A stretch of DNA of 63,055 bases from an uncultured Bifidobacterium sp. GTDB taxonomy: Bacteria > Actinomycetota > Actinomycetes > Actinomycetales > Bifidobacteriaceae. A program made the position numbers and the translations under genes. The notes beneath the pieces were generated by a model. That model saw nothing but the letters and a program-made list of their open reading frames with translations. It did not search any database and had not been told where the DNA came from. Positions within the stretch are counted from its first letter, which is position 1. Every line of letters starts with the position of its first letter. The DNA lies in assembly GCF_959020145.1 (NCBI RefSeq), contig NZ_CAUEQY010000011.1:1-63055 (forward strand), written 5' to 3'. This document shows, one piece after another, positions 53,264 to 62,318 of this stretch.

Positions 53264-54709
53264 TCACAACTTCGGTAGTGCTGCCACAAATGTGTCGATA
53301 GCGGATTTCGCGGCTTCGGAATCATCAGGATCGTTGACGATCACGGCAAAACTCAACGCACCGCCATTATGGCGCGACACATTGCCGGTCATGGAAGTCA
53401 CATCTCCCAAACTGCCGGTTTTGGCACGGATAAGACCAGCTTCGTCAGCATCGTTCAAACGATTCGCAGCAGTGCCTACAAATCCTACAATCGACAGCCC
53501 CTCAGCGGCGGCGGAACCGGATCCGCTCGTCAGATTACGCTGCTGCACGTCAAGCAGGGTATGCGCGGTGAGTTTGGAATCCTCAGCCAGTCCCGAGCAG
53601 TTAACCATGGTGAGGCCTTCGGTGGAAATCCCCCGCTGAGCCAGTACCTGTTCAACCGACTGCACCGCTCCGGCCGGTGAATTGCCGGCGTTAAGGTGCA
53701 AAGCCAGCAGTCTGCCGAATTCCTCGGCCAGCGAATTGTCGGAATGCCGAAGCATGAACGCCATGATCTCGTTCAGCGATGCGGAGCTCACCGTCGCAAT
53801 GGGGCTGGTCCCGTCGGGAACGGCTCCCTGTTCCACGGAACCGTTCACCGCAATGCCCCGCTCAGTCAGGCGTTGCGCGAACACCAGCGCGGCCTCGCGA
53901 GCCGGCTGCGTGCTCAAAACGGGATATGTGCTGAACGTATCGGGATCCGTAGGATTAGCACCGTTCCAGTTTCGCCCGCCATCCACGGCCATGGATGCGG
54001 TCGGCGCGTAGTACACGTGGTCCGGATCGAGTTCGGCGATGCCGTTGGGCCAACGGTCGTTGCCGAACAGGGAATCATCGTAGACGAGCGTCACGGAAGT
54101 GATGCCCCGCTGCCGCAACGCTTGGGCCGTGTTTGCCGCAAGCGTTCCCAGCCCGGCACGCCCATTGATGTGCGCCGAATCAGATTCGTCGACGCCGAGC
54201 AGCATGTCGCCGTTGCCTTTGAGCACCAATCGCGAAGTGCCATCTTCGCGCTGCTCCAAATAGGTCTGCGTCTCCAACGTCGACCCCATGTCGAGCGTGG
54301 CCGCAGCCGCATACGCCGTCAGCGTTTTCATGGTGGACGCCGGCGTATACGGCGTGTCGAGATTCTGCTCGGCCACCACATTGCCAGCCGCGTCGGCGAT
54401 GGCGATGGCGTATTCACCGCCAAAATCGGAGGCAGCCGTCTCAAACTGGCTGATCAGAGCCTTTGCCGCAACGGCATCCACGGTTTTCGAAGCGTCAAGC
54501 CCTCCGACCATCGTCGCGGCCGCAATGGCATTGCCCGGCGTTTTGGCCGTGGCATGCTCGACTTCCTGCAATGTGAGAACACCCGGCAACTTGTCGAAAA
54601 TGTCGCCCACGACATAGCCGACGCACAACACTGTGGTGAGCGACACGGAAAGCGCCACCGTGATGTATCGACGGCGTTTCACATGCCGGTATTCAGCCGA
54701 ATCATCCAT
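53264..54709 (-). CDS. dacB: D-alanyl-D-alanine carboxypeptidase / endopeptidase (PBP4, DacB type)
   Basis: A class C penicillin-binding protein (S13 family) that trims peptidoglycan stem peptides. It has 481 residues with an N-terminal membrane anchor or signal at about 15-36 (basic RRRYITVAL, then hydrophobic). The SxxK motif is STMK at residues 125-128, the SxN motif is SDN in RHSDNSLAEEF, and the KTG motif lies in RAKTGSLGDVTSM. The active domain acts outside the membrane. The gene is followed directly by tilS. The start at 54709 is within 90 bp of the processive glycosyltransferase stop. Confidence 0.94.
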   Translation of the reverse strand: MDDSAEYRHVKRRRYITVALSVSLTTVLCVGYVVGDIFDKLPGVLTLQEVEHATAKTPGNAIAAATMVGGLDASKTVDAVAAKALISQFETAASDFGGEYAIAIADAAGNVVAEQNLDTPYTPASTMKTLTAYAAAATLDMGSTLETQTYLEQREDGTSRLVLKGNGDMLLGVDESDSAHINGRAGLGTLAANTAQALRQRGITSVTLVYDDSLFGNDRWPNGIAELDPDHVYYAPTASMAVDGGRNWNGANPTDPDTFSTYPVLSTQPAREAALVFAQRLTERGIAVNGSVEQGAVPDGTSPIATVSSASLNEIMAFMLRHSDNSLAEEFGRLLALHLNAGNSPAGAVQSVEQVLAQRGISTEGLTMVNCSGLAEDSKLTAHTLLDVQQRNLTSGSGSAAAEGLSIVGFVGTAANRLNDADEAGLIRAKTGSLGDVTSMTGNVSRHNGGALSFAVIVNDPDDSEAAKSAIDTFVAALPKL

Positions 54710-54788
54710 GGAACAACAACACTCCAGTCATAAGAGGAAATCGAAATGAAAACGAAAAGGCAGGAACGCGCAAGCCAGCGAACGAACG

Positions 54789-56012
54789 TCATCCCTTATG
54801 CTCGATCGGCTTCCATTCGGACTTGGCGAACATCGCCTGGAACGAGATCGGCACATAACTGAACATGTAGATCGGGAAGCTCAGCACATACGCGAACAGC
54901 TCCTTGTTGGTGGCGCCAATCTGATCGCGTTCCACAATAATCGTCAACGCGGCCAACGCCATCATGCCGATCACCGACGTCACAATGCCGGACGTCCAAC
55001 CGGTCAACGAGCTCAACTGGCTCTGCCATGTCACGAATCCGCAGGTCGCGAACAACAGTCCCAGCAGAACGCGCGCAATACCGATCACCGTGAACGGACA
55101 CAACAGCAGCGTGAAATCAACGGCGGAAAAATCGCGTTCCCTGATGGCGCGTTTGACCAAAGCCGGCCCGTAATAACGGAACACTTGCAGGAAGCCCTTG
55201 CTCCAACGCAAACGCTGACGCCAGCTCTGCGCGAAGGTGACAGGCTGCTCGTCATACAGAATCGCGGTACCGCAGTAGCCGATGCGGTCGCCGTGCAGCA
55301 AGGAATCCATGGTGAATTCCAAATCCTCGGTCAAAAGGTGGAATTTCCAACCATTATTGCGACGCATGATCTCCTGCGAGAACATGAAGCCAGTACCCCC
55401 TACATGACAGCTGTTGCCGAGCCACATGCGCGAGGCCGACAGGAATCGAGATTCACGGATGAACCACAATGCAGAACCGGAAGAGACCCAATTGTCAGAC
55501 AAATTCACGGAATTGCGGTAGCTGGTGAGAATCTTGAATCCCGACTGGAACGCCTTGTTCATCTCTTCGACGTAATGCTTGTCGAGCTTGTTGTCGGCGT
55601 CGAACACGAAGAACGCATCGTACGGGTCGGATGCACCGGAATCGTTCATCTGATCGAGCAGATACGTCAGCGCGTAGCCTTTGCCCACAAGCTCCTTGTT
55701 GAAGCGTTCGATCACATGGCAGCCCATATTGCGCGCCACTTCGGCGGTATTGTCGGTGCAATTGTCGGCGACAAGCCAAATGTCGACCAGTTCGGTCGGG
55801 TAGGTCTGCGTTTGGATGCAGGTAATGAGGTTGCCGATGACGTTCGCCTCGTTTCGTGCGGAAATCAGCACCGCGTAACGCTTGTCCATCGGCGCGTCGG
55901 GAAATTTGATCGGCTTGGTGAACAGGGAGATGAGAATGCACACCGCCTGATAGACCACCCCTGCGCCACCGACGATGACCAGCAGAATGTCAAGTACGCT
56001 CAGCAGTACCAT
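54789..56012 (-). CDS. processive family-2 glycosyltransferase (polysaccharide synthase type)
   Basis: A membrane glycosyltransferase, 407 residues, with the synthase motif set: SARNEANVIG near 51, DAD at 138-140, TED at 228-230 and QRLRW at 266-270. This Q(Q/R)xRW set marks enzymes such as cellulose, hyaluronan and poly-GlcNAc synthases. One helix lies at the front (about 5-30), and three to four follow after 285. There is no PilZ domain. The ATG at 56012 (AGGTGG upstream) overlaps the upstream stop (TAATG). The product polymer is unknown. A GTG at 56021 is an alternative start. Confidence 0.85.
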   Translation of the reverse strand: MVLLSVLDILLVIVGGAGVVYQAVCILISLFTKPIKFPDAPMDKRYAVLISARNEANVIGNLITCIQTQTYPTELVDIWLVADNCTDNTAEVARNMGCHVIERFNKELVGKGYALTYLLDQMNDSGASDPYDAFFVFDADNKLDKHYVEEMNKAFQSGFKILTSYRNSVNLSDNWVSSGSALWFIRESRFLSASRMWLGNSCHVGGTGFMFSQEIMRRNNGWKFHLLTEDLEFTMDSLLHGDRIGYCGTAILYDEQPVTFAQSWRQRLRWSKGFLQVFRYYGPALVKRAIRERDFSAVDFTLLLCPFTVIGIARVLLGLLFATCGFVTWQSQLSSLTGWTSGIVTSVIGMMALAALTIIVERDQIGATNKELFAYVLSFPIYMFSYVPISFQAMFAKSEWKPIEHKG

Positions 56013-57550
56013 TAACGCCACCTACTTCTTGGATTGTCATCCGCGTTTTTCGTACTTCCTTCAGCTTCCCGCGACTCGCCGTTCTTCCGTTCATTGCCGG
56101 ATTCCGGATTTTCGTTGGATTCCTGAGATGTGTTTTCACTCTCAAGACCCTGCAATGGCTTGCGTTCCGTTTTGTCCAACACGTGCTTCGGGATGGCGAC
56201 GGTTTCGTCCGATTCCAGCGATTCCTCGGAACGGGTGATATTGTACGCCTGCTCCTGCAACTGCCGCACTTCGTCGGGAATAGGCACATGCGCACTGGAT
56301 CCCTGCACCGCGCGAGGCATATTGTGCAGATGCTCGCTGAGTACTTCGGCACCTTCCACCAGCTTCGACTTCTTTTCAGGCACCGGATCGTCCATCAGCG
56401 GGGAATCGACCAGCTCGTACCGCTTTGTATAGGTGCGGAAGATCGTCTGCACGGATGCAACCACCGGCAATGCGAGGAACGCGCCCAACGCGCCGAACAG
56501 CGAGGTGAACGCCAGCACCGCGAGGAACGCCACGGCATCGTTCACATCCATGGTGCGCTGGGAGATCTTCGGCGCGAAAATCAGATTCTCGATCTGCTGA
56601 TACACGCAGATAAACACCAGCACCGCCACGGCCTGCCACAATCCGCAGCTACCCCATGCGAACAGCACTGGCAACGCGCCGCCGATATACGTACCCAACA
56701 TAGGAATGAACTGCGAAACCACACCGCAGAACAGCGCCAACGGTAGCCAATAGGGCACGTGCAGCAGCATCAGACAGATTCCTGTGAAGAACGCGTTCAG
56801 CAACGCGAGAATGGCGCGGGAGAACAGGAACGACGAGATCTGGCTCTGGCTCACCGTCCATACGAACAGGAATCGCCGCTGAGCCGCCGGAGCCATCCAC
56901 TGGCATGCGGCACGACGCAGTTTCGGACCAGCCGCTGAAATGTAATACGTGGTCATGATTATCGTCATGAGGTTAATCAGGAACGAAAACAATCCCGACA
57001 CCGTATTCAGCGCGGTACCCGCGAAATCAGTGACCCACGACGTTTGAATGTTCTTCAGAATCTCATTGCCGAGATTATTGATCTCAGGAAGCTGGAAATT
57101 CGCGTATTGACTGGCGAACTGGCACATCTGCTCATACAGGTCGGGCAGACCGTTCACCAAGGCGATCATCTGCTGCACGAACAGGTTGCCGAACAGTGTG
57201 AACAGCACGCCGAGCATCACGGCCAGCATCAGCAGCGAGAACAGCGACGCGAACGAACGTTTCCAGCCATGCTTGACCAGCGGCACCACCACCGGCTCCA
57301 CCGCGAGCGCGATGAACAGCGAGACGATGATGTCGATCACCAGATATTCGATTTTGCCCCAGCTGCGCCAGCAGAAAGTAAACCCCACAATGGCTATGGC
57401 GATGTATAGCAGCGCACGCCCCAGCCATTCCGGTGGTTTTCGGGGATCTCCTTTGGCTGGAAACAGGGTGCCGAGGTCCCATCGCTGTTCGCTGGTGTTC
57501 GCACCGTTTTCGCTCTGCGTATTGTTCATTCGCTGTTCGCTGTCGCTCAT
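56012..57550 (-). CDS. AI-2E family membrane transporter
   Basis: A member of the AI-2E/UPF0118 family of permeases, 512 residues. About eight helices run from residue 40 to 385, including the LFGALGAFLALPVVASVQTI stretch near 355 and a Pro/Gly-rich LPLALFCGVVSQFIPMLGTY segment near 270. The C-terminal 120 residues are a hydrophilic, Glu/Ser/Asn-rich tail, longer than usual and probably disordered in the cytosol. Despite the name, members have varied proposed substrates. It is coupled to the downstream glycosyltransferase gene (shared TAATG). Confidence 0.88.
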   Translation of the reverse strand: MSDSEQRMNNTQSENGANTSEQRWDLGTLFPAKGDPRKPPEWLGRALLYIAIAIVGFTFCWRSWGKIEYLVIDIIVSLFIALAVEPVVVPLVKHGWKRSFASLFSLLMLAVMLGVLFTLFGNLFVQQMIALVNGLPDLYEQMCQFASQYANFQLPEINNLGNEILKNIQTSWVTDFAGTALNTVSGLFSFLINLMTIIMTTYYISAAGPKLRRAACQWMAPAAQRRFLFVWTVSQSQISSFLFSRAILALLNAFFTGICLMLLHVPYWLPLALFCGVVSQFIPMLGTYIGGALPVLFAWGSCGLWQAVAVLVFICVYQQIENLIFAPKISQRTMDVNDAVAFLAVLAFTSLFGALGAFLALPVVASVQTIFRTYTKRYELVDSPLMDDPVPEKKSKLVEGAEVLSEHLHNMPRAVQGSSAHVPIPDEVRQLQEQAYNITRSEESLESDETVAIPKHVLDKTERKPLQGLESENTSQESNENPESGNERKNGESREAEGSTKNADDNPRSRWR

Positions 57551-57604
57551 GGCTCCCTATTGTAGCGATAGGCGTCGTGTACAGGCTGAGCTATTGTGGT
57601 AGTT

Positions 57605-58528
57605 ATGCTGAACGTTTCAATTGTCATCCCCGCTTGGAATGAAGAGGAGCGTATCAACGATTGCCTGTTGAATGCCACTAGGCAGACCGTGATGCCCCAT
57701 GAAGTGATCGTTGTCGACAATCGTTCCACCGATTCGACGGTGGCCATGGTGGAGCAGTTCATCAAAGACCACCCGGAAGCACCCGTCCGTCTGCTGCATC
57801 AGGATGAGGAGCAGGGGCTGATTCCGACGCGCGATTATGGTTTGAACCACGCCACCGGCGACATTCTGGGCCGTTTCGACGCCGATTGCATGATTCGCCC
57901 GGATTGGGTCGAAGTGGTGTCCGGCATTTTCACTGAGGACCCGGAGGCCATGGGTGCCACTGGTCCGGTGATGTATTACGATCTGCCGAGCCGCCATTTT
58001 GGTTTGCGTGGGGATAATTCCACACGCAAGCGTATTTACAAGGCCGATGGCGGCCAGCCGTTGCTGTTTGGCTCGAATATGGCGGTCCGCGCTTCAGCTT
58101 GGCGCGAAATTTCTGACGAAGTGTGCCGAGACAAGGCCGATGTGATGCATGAGGATATCGATATTTCGCTGCATCTGCTGGGCAAGGATCTGAAAACCGT
58201 GTACTGCCCGCGCATGATCGCAGGCATCAGCGCCCGCCGTATGGACACGTCGCTCACGTCGTTCAACAATTACATGCGTCGTTTCAAGAACACGTTCGAC
58301 GCGCATCCACAGCATTCACGCAAGCATAAGCCGGAGATTCTGCTCACCGCGCTGTATCCGGTGATGCATCTGCTGTATCCGGTATGGCAGAAGGTGCTTG
58401 ACACCGCCGATATCAATCCTGCGGAGGCGGCGTGGATCAACGAGCAGATGGAATTGGCCGAGCAGGAAGGCCGCGAATGGTACGATGACACTCCCACCGA
58501 TGAGGAGTGGAGCGAAAAGCACGAGTAA
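57605..58528 (+). CDS. family-2 glycosyltransferase
   Basis: A cytosolic GT-A glycosyltransferase of 307 residues. The front is the classic IVIPAWNEEERINDCLL with VVDNRSTDST at about 38-47. The metal-binding D-x-D region is GRFDADCMIRPDW near 97-109. The acceptor-side stretch HEDIDISLHLLG (about 180) holds the ED acid. There are no helices or a QxxRW motif, so it is not processive. The ATG at 57605 is preferred to GTG at 57596 because the IVIPAWN strand starts directly after. It is divergent from the AI-2E gene, and the sugar is unknown. Confidence 0.88.
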   Translation: MLNVSIVIPAWNEEERINDCLLNATRQTVMPHEVIVVDNRSTDSTVAMVEQFIKDHPEAPVRLLHQDEEQGLIPTRDYGLNHATGDILGRFDADCMIRPDWVEVVSGIFTEDPEAMGATGPVMYYDLPSRHFGLRGDNSTRKRIYKADGGQPLLFGSNMAVRASAWREISDEVCRDKADVMHEDIDISLHLLGKDLKTVYCPRMIAGISARRMDTSLTSFNNYMRRFKNTFDAHPQHSRKHKPEILLTALYPVMHLLYPVWQKVLDTADINPAEAAWINEQMELAEQEGREWYDDTPTDEEWSEKHE

Positions 58529-58604
58529 TTCCAATACTTGCGATTGATAATCACGGATTATTGTTTACATTATTTCGATTAATCCGTAATATATGTGCAG
58601 ATAT

Positions 58605-58651
58605 AAAAATCGTGGTGCGAATGCTTTGTGAAGTTTCGCACCACGATTTTT
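58605..58651. terminator. bidirectional terminator between glycosyltransferase and fucO
   Basis: AAAAATCGTGGTGCGAA and TTCGCACCACGATTTTT pair over 17 bp around a short loop. A-rich and T-rich sides let it serve the convergent genes on both strands. Confidence 0.9.
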
Positions 58652-58734
58652 AATGCTTTCAGCGATGTTCTCTCACAATCGGGTTTCACTGCAGATTCGC
58701 TGCATGCGATTGCCGATTCGTGAGAGTTTTCGCA

Positions 58735-59886
58735 TTACATCAGGCTCTTGTAGATGGCGAGGATGTCTTCTTCGGTGGCCTGACGCGGGTTGCCCGGGGT
58801 GCACACGTCGTTGAAGGCGTCGTGGGCCAGTGCTTCCAGATCGGCTTCGGTTGCGCCGACTTCGGAGATGGTGGTCGGGTTCTTCAGGTCGACGGTGAGC
58901 TTGTGCACGGCCTGGACGGCTTCTTCGCGAACCGTCTCGAGATCGCCGGTGTAGGCATCTTCGACACCGAAGGCGTCGGCGATGTCACGATACTTCTCGC
59001 CGGTGAAGTCCTTGTTGTATTCCATGACCGGTGCCAGCAGAATGCCGTTGGCAACGCCGTGGGCAACGCCGAGGCGGCCGCCCAGCGGGTGGGCCATGCC
59101 ATGCACCAGACCGAGGCCGACGTTGGAGTAGGCCATGCCGGTGATGTAGGAGGCGTAGGCCATCTGCTCGCCTGCAGGAACGTCGCCGTCAGCGCTCTTG
59201 GCAAGGTTCTTGGCAATCATGCGGATGGTCTGCATGCTCAGGCAGTCGGACAGGCTCCAGGCGCCCGGAGTGATGTAGCCTTCAATGGCGTGGGTCAGGG
59301 CGTCAAGACCGGTGGCGACCTTGAGGCCGCGTGGCATGGAGTCGGTCAGATCAGGATCGACGAAGGCGACGATCGGAATGTCGTGCGGGTCGACGGCCAC
59401 GAACTTACGCTTGTTGGCGGTATCGGTGACCACATAGTTGATGGTGGTTTCCGAAGCGGTGCCTGCGGTGGTCGGCACGCCGAAGATCGGCACGGACGGG
59501 TTCTTGGTGTCGGCAACGCCTTCCAGGGAGAGCACATCGGCAAACTCCGGGTTGGCGGTGATGATGCCGATGCCCTTGCAGGTGTCTTGCGGGGAGCCGC
59601 CGCCCAGACCGATCAGGAAATCAGCACCGGATGCGGCGAACTTGGCAACGCCATCCTGAATGCATTCGACCGGCGGGTTCGGCTTGACGTTGTCGAAGAC
59701 CTCGTACGGCATGCCTGCCTCATCAAGCACATCGGTGACCTTCTTGACGGTGCCGGTTTCCAGCAGTACCGGATCGGTGACGATGAACGCCTTGGTGAAG
59801 CCATGGGACTTGGCAACGCCCGGGATCTCCTTGATGGCGCCGCGACCGAAGTATGCAGTCTGGTTGAAAATCATGCGATAGACCAT
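58735..59886 (-). CDS. fucO: lactaldehyde reductase / iron-containing alcohol dehydrogenase
   Basis: Reduces L-lactaldehyde to 1,2-propanediol, or acts on similar aldehydes, with NADH. It has 383 residues from the ATG at 59886, where AAAGGAGAC precedes. The NAD-binding GLGGGSPQDTCKGIG motif is at about residues 96-110. The iron-site Asp/His set is GLDALTHAIEGY (about 193-204), NVGLGLVHGMAHPLGG (about 258-273) and the His in GVANGILLAPVMEYN (about 277-290). It closely follows E. coli FucO in plan. An upstream reading to 59970 has no ribosome site. It may use fucose or rhamnose products. Confidence 0.95.
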   Translation of the reverse strand: MVYRMIFNQTAYFGRGAIKEIPGVAKSHGFTKAFIVTDPVLLETGTVKKVTDVLDEAGMPYEVFDNVKPNPPVECIQDGVAKFAASGADFLIGLGGGSPQDTCKGIGIITANPEFADVLSLEGVADTKNPSVPIFGVPTTAGTASETTINYVVTDTANKRKFVAVDPHDIPIVAFVDPDLTDSMPRGLKVATGLDALTHAIEGYITPGAWSLSDCLSMQTIRMIAKNLAKSADGDVPAGEQMAYASYITGMAYSNVGLGLVHGMAHPLGGRLGVAHGVANGILLAPVMEYNKDFTGEKYRDIADAFGVEDAYTGDLETVREEAVQAVHKLTVDLKNPTTISEVGATEADLEALAHDAFNDVCTPGNPRQATEEDILAIYKSLM

Positions 59887-60005
59887 AGATGTCTCCTTTA
59901 AGCGACTGTGCTTGTTCGCCGTGTCATAGCAACCGTTGCCATGACCGACGATTCTCATCATAGACCCCATTTTGCGATTCGGCTGGAAATCGACACAACC
60001 TTTTC

Positions 60006-60021
60006 TGTGAGCGCTCTCACA
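60006..60021. promoter_or_regulatory. operator candidate upstream of fucO
   Basis: TGTGAG (60006-60011) and CTCACA (60016-60021) are inverted around CGCT, a LacI/GalR-like shape. It lies about 120 bp before the fucO ATG and 50 bp past the stop of the cyclic-di-GMP gene. TATGAT (minus, plus 59957-59962) may be the fucO -10. Confidence 0.45.
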
Positions 60022-60071
60022 AAATATGCGAACGCATCACACAAAAACGCATAAAACCAGACAATACGGCC

Positions 60072-62318
60072 TTATGACTCGAATAATTCCAGCTCGACCT
60101 GCGGCAGATCATCCTTGGAGAACACCCACATGGTCTCGTCTTTGGAACGTCGATCGGCGAAAATCGTAAGCAGGAACTTCTCTCCGTCGTTTCGCGTGTA
60201 CCCGTACTGCAACACGCCGACCGACTCGACGCGGGCATGAATGAAGTCGTAATCCATAAGCAGGGAGAAACTGTCTTTGCAGAACGGCGCCACCAATCGT
60301 TCGCAATAGTCATGCAGCGCGCTTTTGAACGAACCGTCATGCGCGTCAAGCATCTTCTGGAAATAGTCGGGCACCATGATCGCACGCTGTGAGTCAGTAC
60401 GCAGATTCACCATGCATGCGATTGAATAGCGTCCGTTCAAATGCCGCAGCAACGATTCCATATCCTGATTACGCACCAGAATGTCCTCAAGTTTTTCGTT
60501 GAGCCCGCGCAGCTGGCGTTTGCTGCCGCCTCGCACGTAGTATTCCTTCTTTTCGCGGCGCATCTCGTTTTCGGCCTGTTCGATGATTTTCGGCAGATCG
60601 GAAGTCGACTCGCTCGACGCTACGCCCACTGATATCTCGCAGCCTTGCGTATGCAAGCGCTCACGCATGTAGTTCAGCTGCTTGCGTGTCTGCGCTTCCG
60701 TATGCGCGGAACTGATTATCACGAATTCGTCGCCGCCGATGCGATACAACCGGTCATCGCCGAAGAACGCGCGCGCCGCGTCCGCGAACTCACACAACAT
60801 GCGGTTGCCCTGCTTATGCCCGAGATGGTTGTTCACCTCGTGCAGGCCGATCATATCCGCATACACGCACACCACCGCCCCGATGTCGGCGCTCCGCAGC
60901 TGCTCCACATCGCTGTCGTATGCATTGCGGTTGAGCAATCCCGTCAAGGAGTCCTGCCGATAGATTTCCTTCATGTTCTTGGCGATTAGGTCGAGCGACA
61001 GGTCGAATCCGATCAGCACCACGGCCCACGGATTGGCCTCGCTGCAATCAGGGGGTACCAGCATACCGAATGCGATCACGCTGGTTTTCGCCTCGACCTC
61101 GCTTCTAAAATACGTGAATTCCGATTTTTTCTTACTGAATAGTTGGTCGCGCAAATCAGACAATCGCGTGTGTTTCAGGAATTCTCCGGCATCATCTGGA
61201 TGAATGATCCGTTTTGAAACCAATGCATGGCAGTAATCATGAAAATCATCCGCATACACGTCCGGAAGTTTCGGATCGCGTTTGATGGTGCGATATTCTC
61301 CCGTGATGAGATTCAGTCGGGACAGTTCCGCAACGCCCTTGTTAAGGATTTCAAAAATATGCGCCGACAATGACGACGATTCGAGCATGCTGCGGCCGTT
61401 CGTCGACATGCGGTAGTCGCGATGCATCAGATCTTTGGAGATATTCCAGAAATGCTGGTCATCCGGGCGGTGTTCCAGCAAATCCTCCATCTTTCCCACA
61501 GTGAGCGGACGGTAGAAATAATATCCTTGGATGTACATGCATCCCAGCTCACGCAGCTTGCTCACCTGTTCGGCGGTCTGCGCACCCTCCGCAATGATCG
61601 ACAGTCTCAGCTGGTAGGCCATGTCGATCACGGATTCGATGATTTTCAAACCTTTCGCCGCATTGTCAGCATTCAGGTCAACGAATTTCATGTCGAGTTT
61701 GATGGCATCGACGTTGATGTCCTTCAACATGTTGAGTGACGAATACGCCGACCCAAAATCGTCCATCAGCACGGCAATGCCTCGCGCATGCAGGTCCCGA
61801 ATGGTCTCTTCGACCACATCCATGTTATGTGCGATCGCACTTTCCGTGATCTCCACCTGCAGCAGGCGAGCATCGATGCTGAACCGATCGAGCAGGTCGC
61901 CAAGCACTCGCGCCACATCGATCGCCTCGATATCCGTCATCGACACGTTGACGGACACCGGCACCAGATTGCGCCCCTCCCCATCCCAACGCGACAGCAT
62001 TTCACACACGGAACGCCAGATGAACAAATCGAACCGCGTGACCATTGACTCACGTTCAAGCAGAGGAATGAATTCGCCGGGAGACACCAAGCCATATTCC
62101 GGATGATTCCAACGCACCAACGCCTCCGCACCCACGATTGCGCCGGTTTCAGCATTGCATTTGGGTTGCAGGTAGAAGCAGAATTCGTTGTTGTCAAACG
62201 CCTGGTTGATGTCGTCAAGAGAGAATCTGGGTACGATTTCGTCGTTGCTGGGCGCCCTGCCCGTGGATTCCAGCCGCGCGCCTGCGGCAACATCGAATTG
62301 ATTACCCATGATACTCAC
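60072..62318 (-). CDS. EAL-GGDEF cyclic-di-GMP turnover protein
   Basis: A 748-residue soluble protein with both cyclic-di-GMP domains in unusual EAL-first order. The EAL phosphodiesterase covers about residues 30-280: EAL at 65-67, NVS at 124-126, ITES at 157-160, DDFGSAYSSL at 186-195, AEGAQTAEQ at 243-251 and QGYYF at 264-268. The GGDEF cyclase covers about 450-610, with GGDEF intact at 528-532 and no RxxD I-site. A PAS-like domain (about 320-445) and a second, similar one after the GGDEF share DYC and HDYCxxLV patterns. The start may also be 62309. Direction of net activity is unknown. It directly follows DUF4956. Confidence 0.9.
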   Translation of the reverse strand: MSIMGNQFDVAAGARLESTGRAPSNDEIVPRFSLDDINQAFDNNEFCFYLQPKCNAETGAIVGAEALVRWNHPEYGLVSPGEFIPLLERESMVTRFDLFIWRSVCEMLSRWDGEGRNLVPVSVNVSMTDIEAIDVARVLGDLLDRFSIDARLLQVEITESAIAHNMDVVEETIRDLHARGIAVLMDDFGSAYSSLNMLKDINVDAIKLDMKFVDLNADNAAKGLKIIESVIDMAYQLRLSIIAEGAQTAEQVSKLRELGCMYIQGYYFYRPLTVGKMEDLLEHRPDDQHFWNISKDLMHRDYRMSTNGRSMLESSSLSAHIFEILNKGVAELSRLNLITGEYRTIKRDPKLPDVYADDFHDYCHALVSKRIIHPDDAGEFLKHTRLSDLRDQLFSKKKSEFTYFRSEVEAKTSVIAFGMLVPPDCSEANPWAVVLIGFDLSLDLIAKNMKEIYRQDSLTGLLNRNAYDSDVEQLRSADIGAVVCVYADMIGLHEVNNHLGHKQGNRMLCEFADAARAFFGDDRLYRIGGDEFVIISSAHTEAQTRKQLNYMRERLHTQGCEISVGVASSESTSDLPKIIEQAENEMRREKKEYYVRGGSKRQLRGLNEKLEDILVRNQDMESLLRHLNGRYSIACMVNLRTDSQRAIMVPDYFQKMLDAHDGSFKSALHDYCERLVAPFCKDSFSLLMDYDFIHARVESVGVLQYGYTRNDGEKFLLTIFADRRSKDETMWVFSKDDLPQVELELFES

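Noticed and set aside
53696..54733. A 345-codon plus-strand open frame
   Set aside because: It is antisense to dacB, which has STMK, SDN and KTG motifs in order.
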